Shown: positions 36,004 through 45,447, numbered from the stretch's first letter. The stretch is DNA of 52,571 nucleotides from Xanthomonas arboricola pv. guizotiae (GCF_002940205.1 NZ_MDSK01000032.1:1-52571), one strand, 5' to 3'. Numbers and translations are program-made. The notes: generated by a model from the sequence alone, not told the origin.

Positions 36004-37809
36004 ATGTCCTCTGATTCAATGCGGAACATCCGCAATTTTTCCATCATTGCCCATGTCGACCACGGTAAATCCACCCTGGCCGACCGGATCATCCAGCTGT
36101 GCGGCGGCCTGCAGGCGCGCGAGATGGAGGCCCAGGTACTCGACTCCAACCCGATCGAGCGCGAACGCGGCATCACCATCAAGGCACAGTCGGTGTCCTT
36201 GCCGTATACGGCAAAGGACGGGCAGGTCTACCACCTGAACTTCATCGACACCCCCGGGCACGTCGACTTCTCCTACGAAGTCAGCCGCTCGCTGGCCGCC
36301 TGCGAAGGCGCGCTGCTGGTGGTGGATGCGGCGCAGGGCGTGGAAGCGCAGTCGGTGGCCAACTGCTACACCGCGGTGGAGCAGGGCCTGGAAGTGGTGC
36401 CGGTGCTCAACAAGATCGACCTGCCGACCGCCGATGTCGACCGCGCCAAGGCCGAGATCGAGGCGGTGATCGGCATCGATGCCGAAGACGCGGTGGCGGT
36501 GAGCGCCAAGACCGGGTTGAACATCGATCTGGTGCTGGAGGCGATCGTGCATCGCATTCCGCCGCCCAAGCCGCGCGACACCGACAAGCTGCAGGCGCTG
36601 ATCATCGATTCCTGGTTCGACAACTACCTGGGCGTGGTCTCGCTGGTGCGCGTGATGCAGGGCCAGATCAAGCCGGGCAGCAAGATCCTGGTGATGTCCA
36701 CCGGCCGCACGCATCTGGTCGACAAGGTCGGCGTGTTCACGCCCAAGCGCAAGGAGCTGTCTGCGCTGGGCGCTGGCGAAGTGGGCTGGATCAACGCCTC
36801 GATCAAGGACGTGCACGGGGCACCGGTCGGCGACACGCTGACCCTGGCCGCCGACCCGGCGCCGCACGCATTGCCCGGTTTCCAGGAAATGCAGCCGCGC
36901 GTGTTCGCCGGCCTGTTTCCGGTCGATGCCGAGGATTACCCGGACCTGCGCGAGGCGCTGGACAAGCTGCGCCTGAACGATGCCGCGCTGCGCTTCGAGC
37001 CGGAAAGCTCCGAAGCGATGGGCTTCGGCTTCCGCTGCGGCTTCCTGGGCATGCTGCACATGGAGATCGTGCAGGAGCGGCTGGAGCGCGAGTACAACCT
37101 CAACCTGATCTCGACCGCGCCGACCGTGGTCTACGAAGTGCTCAAGACCGACGGCAGCATCATCCCGATGGACAATCCATCCAAGCTGCCGCCGCTCAAC
37201 AACGTGGAAGAGATCCGCGAACCGATCATTCGCGCCAACATCCTCACCCCGCCCGATTACGTCGGCAACATCATCACCTTGTGCGAGGAAAAGCGCGGCA
37301 CCCAGATCGGCATCAACTATCTGGGCAGCCAGGTGCAGATCAGCTACGAGTTGCCGATGGCCGAAGTGGTGCTGGATTTCTTCGACAAGCTCAAGTCGGT
37401 CTCGCGCGGTTATGCCTCGCTGGATTACCACTTCCTGCGTTTCGATGCCGGCCCGTTCGTGCGCGTGGATACTCTGATCAATGGCGACAAGGTCGATGCA
37501 TTGAGCATCATCGTGCACCGCAGCTACGCCGACCGGCGCGGCCGCGAGCTGTGCGAAAAGATGAAAGACCTGATCCCGCGGCAGATGTTCGACGTGGCGA
37601 TCCAGGCCGCCGTGGGCTCGCAAATCATCTCGCGCTCCACGGTCAAGGCGATGCGCAAGAACGTGTTGGCCAAGTGCTATGGTGGCGACGTTTCGCGCAA
37701 GAAGAAGCTGCTCGAAAAGCAGAAGGAAGGCAAGAAGCGCATGAAGCAGGTCGGCCGCGTGGAGATTCCGCAGGAAGCCTTCCTGGCTGTCCTGCAGATG
37801 GATAAGTAG
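36004..37809 (+). CDS. lepA: Elongation factor 4 (LepA), ribosome-associated GTPase
   Basis: LepA binds ribosomes and influences translocation or initiation under stress. The 601-residue protein has G1 [11 protein letters not shown]2-region [11 protein letters not shown]3 DTPGHVDF, G4 NKIDLPTAD, the EF-G-like domains II, III and V, and the LepA-specific C-terminal domain ending [29 protein letters not shown] in its conserved basic form. ATG 36004 gives [17 protein letters not shown]; a second ATG six codons in is also possible. It precedes lepB, the widespread gammaproteobacterial order. Confidence 0.97.
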   Translation: MSSDSMRNIRNFSIIAHVDHGKSTLADRIIQLCGGLQAREMEAQVLDSNPIERERGITIKAQSVSLPYTAKDGQVYHLNFIDTPGHVDFSYEVSRSLAACEGALLVVDAAQGVEAQSVANCYTAVEQGLEVVPVLNKIDLPTADVDRAKAEIEAVIGIDAEDAVAVSAKTGLNIDLVLEAIVHRIPPPKPRDTDKLQALIIDSWFDNYLGVVSLVRVMQGQIKPGSKILVMSTGRTHLVDKVGVFTPKRKELSALGAGEVGWINASIKDVHGAPVGDTLTLAADPAPHALPGFQEMQPRVFAGLFPVDAEDYPDLREALDKLRLNDAALRFEPESSEAMGFGFRCGFLGMLHMEIVQERLEREYNLNLISTAPTVVYEVLKTDGSIIPMDNPSKLPPLNNVEEIREPIIRANILTPPDYVGNIITLCEEKRGTQIGINYLGSQVQISYELPMAEVVLDFFDKLKSVSRGYASLDYHFLRFDAGPFVRVDTLINGDKVDALSIIVHRSYADRRGRELCEKMKDLIPRQMFDVAIQAAVGSQIISRSTVKAMRKNVLAKCYGGDVSRKKKLLEKQKEGKKRMKQVGRVEIPQEAFLAVLQMDK

Positions 37810-37811
37810 CT

Positions 37812-37896
37812 GGGAATGGTAAATCGGGAATCGGGAATCGTAAGGGCGCAAGCGCTCCTGCTGTTCCGATTCCCCATTCCCCATTCTCGATTCCCT
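37812..37896. repeat. GGGAATC/GATTCCC inverted heptamer element between lepA and lepB
   Basis: The left arm (37812-37840) contains two GGGAATC units and a related word; the right arm (37864-37896) contains CGATTCCCC, CATTCCCC and CGATTCCC. The arms can pair around a loop of about 25 bases that itself holds a small GGGCGCAAGCGCTC hairpin. It lies wholly between the lepA stop and the lepB ribosome site. Confidence 0.75.
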
Positions 37897-37913
37897 TTCC
37901 GAAAGGAACATCA

Positions 37914-38714
37914 ATGAAATGGTTTGAAATCGCCCTGGTCGTGTTGACGCTGGGCACCGGCTTCATCTGGCTGCTGGACAAGCTGTTCCTGGCCAAGCGC
38001 CGCGCGGCACGCGCCGGTCTGCTGGACAGCGAGCCGGCGATCATCGACTACTCGCGCGCCTTCTTTCCAGTGCTGGCGGTGGTGTTGATGCTGCGCAGCT
38101 TCGTGGCCGAGCCGTACAAGATTCCGTCCAGTTCGATGATGCCCAATCTGCTGATCGGCGATTTCATCCTGGTCAACAAGTTCGCTTACGGTTTCCGTCT
38201 GCCGATCACCAATACCAAGTTCATCCCGACCGGCGAGCCCAAGCGCGGCGACGTGGTGGTGTTCAAGCCGCCGCATGCGCCGGACCAGAACTGGATCAAG
38301 CGCGTGGTGGGTCTGCCGGGCGACAAGATCGGCTTCCACGGCGATACGCTGTACATCAACGACAAGCCGATGCGCTATACGGTCAAGGGCGAGTACATCG
38401 GCAAGGGCAAGGGCGCCGAGATGACCGGCACCACCTTGCTGGTCGAGGATTTGCCGGGCCGCACCCACACGGTGCTGGAGTGGGTGGACCGCAACATGCC
38501 GGCCGGGCAGGGTGACTGGACCGTGCCGGCGGACAGCTATTTCGTGATGGGGGATAATCGCGACAACAGTGAAGACAGCCGGTTCTGGACCCAGACGCAC
38601 TTCCTGCCGGAAGCCAACCTGCGCGGCAAGGCGTTCCTGATCTGGCTCAATTGCGAGGGGTGGTTCTGCAAGGGGAGTTTCGATCCGTCGCGGATCGGGA
38701 CCGGAATCCAGTAA
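37914..38714 (+). CDS. lepB: Signal peptidase I
   Basis: LepB removes Sec and Tat signal peptides at the outer face of the inner membrane. The 266-residue protein has two N-terminal membrane segments (about 4-22 and 52-66), the catalytic Ser in IPSSSMMPNLLIGD, the catalytic Lys in NWIKRVVGLPGDKI and the conserved MGDNRDNSEDSRFWT box. GAAAGGAA precedes the ATG. The gene ends 29 bases before the DUF4845 start, so they are probably co-transcribed. Confidence 0.97.
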   Translation: MKWFEIALVVLTLGTGFIWLLDKLFLAKRRAARAGLLDSEPAIIDYSRAFFPVLAVVLMLRSFVAEPYKIPSSSMMPNLLIGDFILVNKFAYGFRLPITNTKFIPTGEPKRGDVVVFKPPHAPDQNWIKRVVGLPGDKIGFHGDTLYINDKPMRYTVKGEYIGKGKGAEMTGTTLLVEDLPGRTHTVLEWVDRNMPAGQGDWTVPADSYFVMGDNRDNSEDSRFWTQTHFLPEANLRGKAFLIWLNCEGWFCKGSFDPSRIGTGIQ

Positions 38715-38743
38715 TGCACGCACGGCGTGCCGGGGGAAGCACA

Positions 38744-39121
38744 ATGAAGCGCAAGCAAAGCGGTATGACGTTGACGTCGTTCGTGGTGGTGCTGGCGGTG
38801 GTGGGGTTCGCGCTGTACATCGGAATGAAGCTGTTTCCGATGTACCAGGAATACTATTCGGTGCGCACGGCGATGAAAGGCCTGGCCAAGGAACCCGACA
38901 GCGCCAACATGGATCCGTCCAAGTTGCAGGATCTGTTCTTTCGTCGGCTGTACATCAACTACTCGGAAAACGTCAAGAAAGAGGACGTCAAGTTCGAGCG
39001 CGTCGATGGTGGCTGGCGCATGAAGGTCAACTACGAAGTTCGCCGCGAATTGATCGGCAATCTGGATGTCGTCGGTAAATTCGAGACGTCCCAGGACATG
39101 ACGGGACGTGGTGGCGAATAG
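38744..39121 (+). CDS. DUF4845 family membrane protein
   Basis: The 125-residue protein begins [30 protein letters not shown], which looks like a prepilin-type N-terminus (short basic leader, Gly-Met-Thr-Leu, then a long hydrophobic helix), followed by a small soluble domain ([11 protein letters not shown]..., [13 protein letters not shown]). Proteins of this family sit between lepB and rnc in many beta- and gammaproteobacteria; function unknown. GGGGGAAG lies 6 bases before the ATG; an ATG at 38714 overlapping the lepB stop is a weaker alternative. It overlaps rnc by 14 bases. Confidence 0.88.
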   Translation: MKRKQSGMTLTSFVVVLAVVGFALYIGMKLFPMYQEYYSVRTAMKGLAKEPDSANMDPSKLQDLFFRRLYINYSENVKKEDVKFERVDGGWRMKVNYEVRRELIGNLDVVGKFETSQDMTGRGGE

Positions 39122-39791
39122 GACTTTCCAGCGTGGCGATCCGATCGGGCATGCGTTTGCCGATCCGGGATTGCTCGCCCAGGCGCTGCGACACCGCAGC
39201 GCCGGGACACCGCATAACGAACGACTGGAATTTCTCGGCGACGGCATCGTCAACCTGCTGGTCGCCGAGGCGCTTTACCAGCGCTGGCCCAAGGCCGACG
39301 AAGGCGCATTGACCCGCGCGCGTGCCGAACTCGTACGCGAGGGGGCGCTGGCGGTGATCGGCCGCAGCCTCAACCTGGGCGAGCGGCTGACGCTGGGGCC
39401 GGGCGAGCTGAAATCCGGCGGCCATCGACGCGATTCGATCCTGGCCGACGCGGTCGAGGCGATCGTCGCGGCGATCTATCTGGACTGCGGCTTCGAACGC
39501 TGCCGCGCGGTGGTGCTGCCGTGGTTCGAGCCCTCGCTGGCGGCGCTGCCGGTGGGCAAGGCAGAGAAAGACCCCAAGACCCGGCTGCAGGAATGGCTGC
39601 AGGCGCGGCAGCTGCCACTGCCCACCTACGCGCTGATCAGCGAAAGCGGCGACGAACATGCCAAGCAGTTCCATGTCGCCTGCATCCTGGAACAGCCCGT
39701 CGCCCGCGCCGAAGGCCAGGGCAGCTCGCGTCGCCTCGCCGAGCAACAGGCGGCCACCCTTGTCATCGCACAACTGGATTCCAACACGTGA
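39108..39791 (+). CDS. rnc: Ribonuclease III
   Basis: RNase III cuts double-stranded RNA, including rRNA precursors and antisense duplexes. The N-terminal catalytic domain has the signature [15 protein letters not shown] and the downstream acidic motif [13 protein letters not shown]; the C-terminal dsRNA-binding domain runs from about 155 ([11 protein letters not shown]) with the [14 protein letters not shown] helix. Length 227 aa. The start is GTG at 39108 or the adjacent GTG at 39111, inside the 3' end of the DUF4845 gene. Its stop overlaps the era start (GTGA). Confidence 0.96.
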   Translation: MVANRTFQRGDPIGHAFADPGLLAQALRHRSAGTPHNERLEFLGDGIVNLLVAEALYQRWPKADEGALTRARAELVREGALAVIGRSLNLGERLTLGPGELKSGGHRRDSILADAVEAIVAAIYLDCGFERCRAVVLPWFEPSLAALPVGKAEKDPKTRLQEWLQARQLPLPTYALISESGDEHAKQFHVACILEQPVARAEGQGSSRRLAEQQAATLVIAQLDSNT

Positions 39792-40687
39792 GCGAAACCT
39801 CTTCCCCCCACCGTAGCGGCAGCGTTGCGGTGATCGGCCGGCCCAATGTCGGCAAATCCACCCTGACCAATGCCCTGGTCGGCGCCAAGGTCAGCATCGT
39901 GTCCAACCGGCCGCAGACCACGCGCCACCGGTTGCTGGGCATTGCCACCTTCCCCGAGGGGCAGCTTGTGCTGGTCGACACGCCCGGACTGCATCGCGAG
40001 CAGAAGCGCGCCATGAACCGGGTGATGAACCGCGCTGCGCGCGGCTCGCTGGAAGGCGTGGACGCGGCAGTGCTGGTGATCGAAGCCGGCCGCTGGGACG
40101 ACGAAGACACACTGGCCTTCAAGGTCCTGAGCGACGCCGGAGTGCCGGTGGTGCTGGTGGTCAACAAGGTCGACCGGCTCAAGGACAAGACCGCGCTGTT
40201 CCCGTTCCTGGCCCAGGTCAGCGAGGGGCGCACGTTTGCTGCGGTGCATCCGGTGTCCGCGCTCAAGCGCAAGGGCCTGGAGGCGCTGGTCGGCGACCTG
40301 CTCAAGCTGGTGCCGGAGGCCGACGCGATGTTCGGCGAGGACGAGATCACCGACCGCAGCCAGCGTTTCCTGGCCGGGGAACTGGTGCGTGAGCAGTTGA
40401 TGCGTCAGCTCGGCGAAGAACTGCCGTACGCCACCACGGTGGAGATCGAACGCTTTGCCGAAGATGGCGCGCTGCTGCGCATCGGCGCGGTGATCTGGGT
40501 CGAGCGCGAAGGCCAGAAGGCGATCGTGATCGGCAAGGGCGGTACCCGCCTGAAGGACATCGGCGGCAAGGCGCGCCTGCAGATGGAGCGCCTGTTCGGG
40601 GCCAAGGTCTTCCTGGAAACCTGGGTGCGCGTGCGCGAAGGCTGGTCGGACGACGAAGCGGCATTGAAGGCGTTCGGATACGAGTGA
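39788..40687 (+). CDS. era: GTPase Era, 16S rRNA-binding
   Basis: Era is an essential GTPase in 30S subunit maturation. The 299-residue protein starts at GTG 39788 ([11 protein letters not shown]), overlapping the rnc stop. G1 is [10 protein letters not shown]2 region [13 protein letters not shown]3 DTPGLH and G4 NKVDRLKDK; the KH RNA-binding domain holds [13 protein letters not shown] near the C-terminus. The rnc-era-recO order is the classic gammaproteobacterial arrangement, though a 249-base gap precedes recO here. Confidence 0.97.
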   Translation: MSETSSPHRSGSVAVIGRPNVGKSTLTNALVGAKVSIVSNRPQTTRHRLLGIATFPEGQLVLVDTPGLHREQKRAMNRVMNRAARGSLEGVDAAVLVIEAGRWDDEDTLAFKVLSDAGVPVVLVVNKVDRLKDKTALFPFLAQVSEGRTFAAVHPVSALKRKGLEALVGDLLKLVPEADAMFGEDEITDRSQRFLAGELVREQLMRQLGEELPYATTVEIERFAEDGALLRIGAVIWVEREGQKAIVIGKGGTRLKDIGGKARLQMERLFGAKVFLETWVRVREGWSDDEAALKAFGYE

Positions 40688-40936
40688 GGCCCTGGCCGAC
40701 GCCGATGGCGCAGCGCTGGTGACGTGCTGGCAGCCTGTCGATGCGATCGTCTAGACCGGCAATGGCGTGGAGCTGCGATGCAAGCGATGTCTCCATGGAC
40801 TGGATCGCGCCTGGTCATCGCGGCCTCTGCCGTCGACGGCTGCGATCATGTGCGTTGCCGGCAGTGGCTCACGGCGGTCAGTGCCGGTAGCCGCTCTTGT
40901 GTCCTGCAATCGCGCCCCCCTGCCGCCTGACAGACC

Positions 40937-41659
40937 ATGCTGATCGAACACGAACGCGGTTTCATCCTGCATGTGCGGGCCTGGCGCGAGACCAGCCTGC
41001 TGGTGGAAGTGCTGACAGAGCAGCATGGGCGGGTCGGGCTATTGGCGCGCGGGGTGCACGGGCCCCGCAAGCAGGCCTTGCGGGCCGCGCTGCAGCCACT
41101 GCAGTTGATCCAGTTCAGCGCCGTGCAACGCGGCGAACTGGCCCAGTTGCGTCAGGCCGAGGCGCTGGATACCGCCCCCCGCCTGGCGGGCGAATCGATG
41201 CTGGCCGGTTTCTATATCAGTGAATTGCTGCTGCGCCTGGCGCCGCGCAACGACCCGGTGCCCGAGTTGTTCGATTGCTATGCGCAGGCGCGTGCGCATC
41301 TGGCATCCGGCCTGCCGCTGGCCTGGGGGCTGCGCCAGTTCGAGCGCGATGTGCTCGACGGCCTGGGCGTCGCATTCGATCTGCAGTACGACCGCGACGG
41401 CCAGCCGATCGACCCGGCAGCGCGTTACCGGCTCGATCCGCAGGAAGGCGCGCTGCGCGTACTGAGCGAGGCGATGGCGCAGGACCGGCGCGACACCGTC
41501 ACCGGCGCGGCGCTGCTGGCGTTGGGCCAGGACGTCCTGCCCGCGGCCGACGACATGCCGGGCCTGCGTCGCAGCATGCGGGGCGTGCTGCTGCATCATC
41601 TGAGTGGACGCGGGCTGAAATCCTGGGAAATGCTCGAGGAGCTGGCGCGGCGACGTTGA
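40937..41659 (+). CDS. recO: DNA repair protein RecO
   Basis: RecO with RecR loads RecA onto SSB-coated gaps. The 240-residue protein begins with the OB-fold [45 protein letters not shown] typical of the family (described here in outline), followed by the helical domain ([19 protein letters not shown]). It lacks the four-cysteine zinc site of Gram-positive RecO, as in E. coli. It lies downstream of era on the same strand and converges with the REC-HPt gene. Confidence 0.94.
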   Translation: MLIEHERGFILHVRAWRETSLLVEVLTEQHGRVGLLARGVHGPRKQALRAALQPLQLIQFSAVQRGELAQLRQAEALDTAPRLAGESMLAGFYISELLLRLAPRNDPVPELFDCYAQARAHLASGLPLAWGLRQFERDVLDGLGVAFDLQYDRDGQPIDPAARYRLDPQEGALRVLSEAMAQDRRDTVTGAALLALGQDVLPAADDMPGLRRSMRGVLLHHLSGRGLKSWEMLEELARRR

Positions 41660-41807
41660 GCAGCAAGGCGGCCCAGCCAACCTGGCAGGTAGTGGTCGAA
41701 TACGCGTTGCATCCATGCGGACTCGCTGCGCATGCGGGCTGCCTGATGGCGCCTGTTCCGAATCGCCGACGCTGTGCCGGGCCCAGGCACAGCGGTGCGC
41801 GCGTCCT

Positions 41808-42530
41808 TCAGTGCAGCAGTGCAGCCACCGCCGCATGGAACTGGGTCTGCGCCGTGCTGGAATGCGGGTCCCCGCGCAGCAGGCGCACTGCGCCGGCAAG
41901 CCGCGCCGCGCCGACGAATCCGCAGCTGGCCTGCAGCCGATGCAGATGGCCGCGCAATGCCTGGTCGTCGCTGACCTGCAAGGCCGAATCCACCGCATCG
42001 CGGGTGCCCGGCAACTCGGCCAGGAACAATTCGCGCAGCGCGTTCAGATGATGTTGCTGGCCATTGAGCGCGCTGAGCGCGGCCGCTTCGTCCCAATCGC
42101 TGGCGGCGATGTCGACCACCCCCACCGGCGCCACGCTGTAGCGGCCGCGCGCCAGCCCGCGACGCACCGCCTGCAGCAGGCGCTCGGAGGTCAGCGGCTT
42201 GACCAGCAGTTCCAGAAAACCATCGGACTGCAGGCTGCGTTGCATGGCCATGGCGGTGTCCGCGGTATGGGCCAGTGCAGGCACGTCCGGGTGCAGCAGG
42301 CGCAGTGCGCGCAGCAGGCCGCTGCCGGTGCCATCGGGAAGATTGACGTCGATCAGCCACAGGTCGTGGCGGCGCGCGCGCGCGCGGTCCAGTGCCGAAG
42401 ACAGCGAGTCTGCGCAATCCACATGGGCGGGAAGACCTTCCAGCACCGCCTGCAGAAAGCCACGGCTGATCGGGTCGTCCTCTACCAGCAGGAGTCGTGG
42501 TTGGGGTTCCTGGCGTGTCGCCATGTTCAT
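41808..42530 (-). CDS. Orphan response regulator with REC and HPt domains
   Basis: Residues about 12-125 form a receiver domain (LLLVEDDPISRGFL, phospho-acceptor Asp61 in LIDVNLPDGTG, Lys in LLVKPLTS). Residues about 150-240 form a histidine phosphotransfer domain with His197 in HLHRLQASCGFVGAARL. There is no DNA-binding or enzymatic output, so the protein should relay phosphate, as the tail of a hybrid kinase does, but it stands alone with no kinase nearby. It is divergent from rlmD. Confidence 0.88.
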   Translation of the reverse strand: MNMATRQEPQPRLLLVEDDPISRGFLQAVLEGLPAHVDCADSLSSALDRARARRHDLWLIDVNLPDGTGSGLLRALRLLHPDVPALAHTADTAMAMQRSLQSDGFLELLVKPLTSERLLQAVRRGLARGRYSVAPVGVVDIAASDWDEAAALSALNGQQHHLNALRELFLAELPGTRDAVDSALQVSDDQALRGHLHRLQASCGFVGAARLAGAVRLLRGDPHSSTAQTQFHAAVAALLH

Positions 42531-42640
42531 GCTGCCTCCTTGTCAGCGATGCCGCGTCCTAGCGGCCGCGTGCACCGGAAGTGTGCCTGTGTTTGCGGGG
42601 CGCGACAATTGTTCTACGGCGCCAGGCGGCCGGGATCGAT

Positions 42641-42655
42641 CGCATCTGCGACAAT
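42641..42655 (+). promoter_or_regulatory. Possible promoter segment upstream of rlmD
   Basis: CGCATCTGCGACAAT lies 33 bases before the rlmD start; GACAAT could be a -10 box. The identical 15 bases occur upstream of nagZ (48358-48372), also followed by GC-rich DNA, 45 bases before that start. Confidence 0.35.
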
Positions 42656-42687
42656 ACGCACCCTTTTTGCCCGCAGCTCCTCGCCAC

Positions 42688-44022
42688 GTGGCCAGAACCC
42701 GAAACCGCTTCGACCGTACTCCGTTCCAGACCGCGATCACCGACCTCAGCCACGACGGGCGCGGTGTGGCCCGCCGCGACGGCGAGGGCGGCAAGGTCAC
42801 CTTCATCAGTGGCGCCTTGCCCGGTGAGCTGGTGCGTGCCGAACCCACCGCGCGCAGCCGGCATTTCGACGAGGCCAGGACGGTGGAGGTGCTGGAGGCG
42901 TCGCCGCAGCGGGTGACCCCGCGCTGCCCGCATTTCGGCGTCTGCGCCGGCTGCGTGCTGCAGCATCTGGACCAGTCGCAGCAGATCGTGGCCAAGCAGC
43001 GCGTGCTGGTGGACAACCTGGAGCGCATCGGCCACGTCACGCCGCAGGCGGTGTTGCCGGCCCTGGTCGGCGATACCTGGGGCTATCGGCGCAAGGGCCG
43101 CTTTTCGGTTCGGCGCGTCGAAAAGAAGGACAAGACCCTGGTGGGGTTCCGCGAGCTGGATCCGCGCTTCGTGGCCGATCTGTCGGTCTGCTACACGGTG
43201 ATCCCGCAGATCGGCGAGAAGATTCCGCAGCTGGCGGCGCTGGTCGAAGGCCTGGACGGCAAGCGCGACATCCCGCAGATCGAGTTCATTGCCGGCGATG
43301 CTGCGGTGGTGTTGACCATCCGCCATCTGCAGCCGCTCAGCGAGCCTGACCTGCAGGCGCTGACCGCGTTCGCCCAGGCGCACGGCTTTGCGATCTTCCT
43401 GCAGCCGGGTGGCGTGGAGAGCGTGCATCCGCTATGGCCGCAGGAGGTGCCGCTGTCGTTTCGCCTGCCGCAATGGGATGTGGAACTGGCGTTCCGGCCG
43501 CTGGATTTCATCCAGGTCAACGCCTCGCTCAACCAGAAGATGATCGCGCATGCGCTGGCATTGCTCGACGCCGGGCCGGACGACCGCGTGCTGGATCTGT
43601 TCTGCGGGCTGGGCAATTTCACCCTGCCGCTGGCGCGCGGTGTGCGCGAGGTGGTCGGCGTGGAGGGCGATGCCGGGCTGGTGGCGCGCGCCAGGGACAA
43701 CGCGCAGCGCAACGGGTTGGCAAACGCGCAGTTTTATGCGGCCGACCTGACCCAGGACCAGCGCAACGCGGCGTGGATGCGGCAGGGCTTCGACAAGCTG
43801 CTGCTGGACCCGCCGCGCTCGGGCGCGCTGGAAGTGCTGCAACAGTTGCCGCTGAAAAAGTTCGAGCGCATCGTCTATGTGAGCTGCCACCCCGGCTCGC
43901 TGGCGCGCGACGCCGGCTACCTGGTCAACGAGCAGGGCTTCACGCTCAAGGCCGCCGGCGCGATGGACATGTTTCCGCATACCGCGCATGTGGAAAGCAT
44001 CGCGGTGTTCGAGAGGCGGTGA
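42688..44022 (+). CDS. rlmD: 23S rRNA (uracil-1939-C5)-methyltransferase RlmD
   Basis: RlmD methylates U1939 of 23S rRNA using SAM. The 444-residue protein has an N-terminal TRAM domain (about 10-70), a 4Fe-4S site with Cys80, Cys86, Cys89 (CPHFGVCAGC) and Cys168, the SAM motif VLDLFCGLGNFTLPLA, LLDPPRSGA and the catalytic Cys in YVSCHPGSLARD. GTG 42688 (VARTRNRFDRTPF) is chosen, since the TRAM domain begins immediately; upstream in-frame residues are shadow sequence of the divergent gene. Symbol formerly rumA. Confidence 0.94.
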   Translation: MARTRNRFDRTPFQTAITDLSHDGRGVARRDGEGGKVTFISGALPGELVRAEPTARSRHFDEARTVEVLEASPQRVTPRCPHFGVCAGCVLQHLDQSQQIVAKQRVLVDNLERIGHVTPQAVLPALVGDTWGYRRKGRFSVRRVEKKDKTLVGFRELDPRFVADLSVCYTVIPQIGEKIPQLAALVEGLDGKRDIPQIEFIAGDAAVVLTIRHLQPLSEPDLQALTAFAQAHGFAIFLQPGGVESVHPLWPQEVPLSFRLPQWDVELAFRPLDFIQVNASLNQKMIAHALALLDAGPDDRVLDLFCGLGNFTLPLARGVREVVGVEGDAGLVARARDNAQRNGLANAQFYAADLTQDQRNAAWMRQGFDKLLLDPPRSGALEVLQQLPLKKFERIVYVSCHPGSLARDAGYLVNEQGFTLKAAGAMDMFPHTAHVESIAVFERR

Positions 44023-44123
44023 ATCGGCAATAGTGAATCGGGAATCGTATAGGCGGTTCGCCGTATGCTGTTGCGATTCCCGATTCCCGATTCCCGATTC
44101 CCGATTCCCGATTCCCGATTCCC
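44023..44123. repeat. Inverted heptamer element with seven perfect GATTCCC units
   Basis: The left arm (44023-44048) carries GAATCGG, GTGAATCGGGAATCG; the right arm is seven perfect tandem GATTCCC units at 44075-44123, ending exactly at the base before the ATG of the CYTH gene. The arms can pair, placing a long hairpin against the start codon. Perfect heptamer runs may change in copy number by slippage. Confidence 0.9.
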
Positions 44124-44621
44124 ATGCCCATCGAAATCGAACGCAAATTCCTGGTCACCGGCGAGGGCTGGCGCGGTGCCGCGCATGCGGTGATCCCGAT
44201 GGCACAGGGCTATCTCAACGATCAGGCGGCGTTGCGCAGCGGTGCGCAGAACGCGTCGGTGCGGGTGCGCATCCAGGGCGAGGACGCGTTTCTCAATCTG
44301 AAATCGCGTGAGGTGGGGCATACCCGGCAGGAGTTCGAGTATCCGATTCCGGTGGTCGAGGCGCGTGCGCTGCTGGCGCTGTGTGTCGGCGGTCTGATCG
44401 ACAAGCGTCGGCACCTGGTCCAGTACCAGGGACATGTGTGGGAAGTGGACGAATTCCTCGGCGACAACGCCGGGCTGGTGGTGGCCGAGATCGAACTCGG
44501 CGATGCCGACGAGGCCTTCGCCAGGCCCGAGTGGATCGGCGCCGAAGTCACCGACGATGTGCGCTATTACAACCTGGCGCTGGCGGCGCACCCGTTCAAG
44601 TACTGGAGCGGGGATTTGTAA
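44124..44621 (+). CDS. CYTH domain protein (adenylate cyclase CyaB/triphosphatase-like)
   Basis: CYTH proteins bind triphosphates in a beta-tunnel; bacterial members are mostly inorganic triphosphatases and a few are class IV adenylate cyclases. The signature E4-x-E6-x-K8 is seen in MPIEIERKFLV; further tunnel residues are in VRVRIQGEDAFLNLKS, YQGHVWEVDEFLGD and VAEIELGD. Length 165 aa, a single domain without CHAD. No ribosome binding site exists since the seven-copy GATTCCC array touches the ATG, so translation may be leaderless, coupled or weak. Confidence 0.9.
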   Translation: MPIEIERKFLVTGEGWRGAAHAVIPMAQGYLNDQAALRSGAQNASVRVRIQGEDAFLNLKSREVGHTRQEFEYPIPVVEARALLALCVGGLIDKRRHLVQYQGHVWEVDEFLGDNAGLVVAEIELGDADEAFARPEWIGAEVTDDVRYYNLALAAHPFKYWSGDL

Positions 44622-44646
44622 TTCGGGATTCGGGATTCGGGATTCG
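44622..44646. repeat. TTCGGGA heptamer array (3.5 copies) after the CYTH gene
   Basis: Three full TTCGGGA units plus TTCG begin immediately after the CYTH stop codon. Related words GAATCCCC and CGAATC occur at 44730-44748 and could be a degenerate opposing arm. The unit is a relative of, not identical to, GATTCCC. Confidence 0.7.
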
Positions 44647-44763
44647 TGAGAGCTAAAGCGACGCGTCGGACTTGGGCCGATTGCGTTGCGACTCTCCAAT
44701 CCCTGCCTTGGTATTGGGTTTATGCTTTGCGAATCCCCAATGACGAATCTCCACTCCCCGCCC

Positions 44764-45447
44764 ATGCGCATCGATATCTGGTCTGACGTGGTCTGCCCCT
44801 GGTGCTGGATCGGCAAGCGCCGTTTCGAGCAGGCGGTGGCCACGCTCGGTGCGCAGGCACCGGCGCTGGACATCCATTACCACGCCTTCCAGCTGGACCC
44901 CGATGCAGGCCTGGAGCCGATCCCGCTGCGTGATGCGCTGGCGCAAAAGTTCGGCGCTGCCGCGCGCGTGGAGCAGATGCTGGCGCAGACCCAGGCCACT
45001 GCGCGCGCCGAGGGCTTGCCGTTCGATTTCGGGCGCGGGCAGGTGCAGGTCAGCACCCTGCGCGCGCATCGGTTGATCTGGCTGGCCAGCCGCGAGGGCG
45101 ATGTCCAGGCCGTGATCGAGGCGCTGTTCCATGCGTATTTTGCCGAAGGCCAAAACGTCGGCGCGACCGGAACGCTGGTGGCCGCCGGGTCTGCCGGCGG
45201 TCTGGACGAGGCGCGCGTGCGCGCGCTGCTGGACTCCGACGAAGGCGTCGTTGCCGTGCAAGCGCAACTGGCGCAGGCCGCTGCGCTGGGAATCCGTGCG
45301 GTGCCCAGTTTCGTCATCGATGGACGCAGCCTGATCCAGGGCGCGCAGCCGTCGGAGAGCTTTGCGCAGGCACTGTTGCAGCTGGCCGCCGAATCGGCGC
45401 CAATCGGTGGTCCCGATGCCTGCGGGCCGGACGGCTGCGCGGTGTGA
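44764..45447 (+). CDS. DsbA-family FrnE-like oxidoreductase
   Basis: The thioredoxin-fold DsbA/FrnE family includes cytoplasmic disulfide oxidoreductases. MRIDIWSDVVCPWCWIGKRRFEQ carries the CPWC redox site; GIRAVPSFVIDGR holds the cis-Pro. The sequence ends in a Cys pair (PDACGPDGCAV), a metal- or redox-like tail found in FrnE relatives. There is no signal peptide, so it is cytoplasmic. ATG 44764 gives 227 aa and starts at the fold; ATG 44740 (MTNLHSPP) is an alternative. Neither has a strong ribosome site. Confidence 0.9.
   Translation: MRIDIWSDVVCPWCWIGKRRFEQAVATLGAQAPALDIHYHAFQLDPDAGLEPIPLRDALAQKFGAAARVEQMLAQTQATARAEGLPFDFGRGQVQVSTLRAHRLIWLASREGDVQAVIEALFHAYFAEGQNVGATGTLVAAGSAGGLDEARVRALLDSDEGVVAVQAQLAQAAALGIRAVPSFVIDGRSLIQGAQPSESFAQALLQLAAESAPIGGPDACGPDGCAV

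Noticed and set aside
42530..42688. Riboswitch in the gap between the REC-HPt gene and rlmD
   Set aside because: No recognisable conserved riboswitch core, only promoter-like words.
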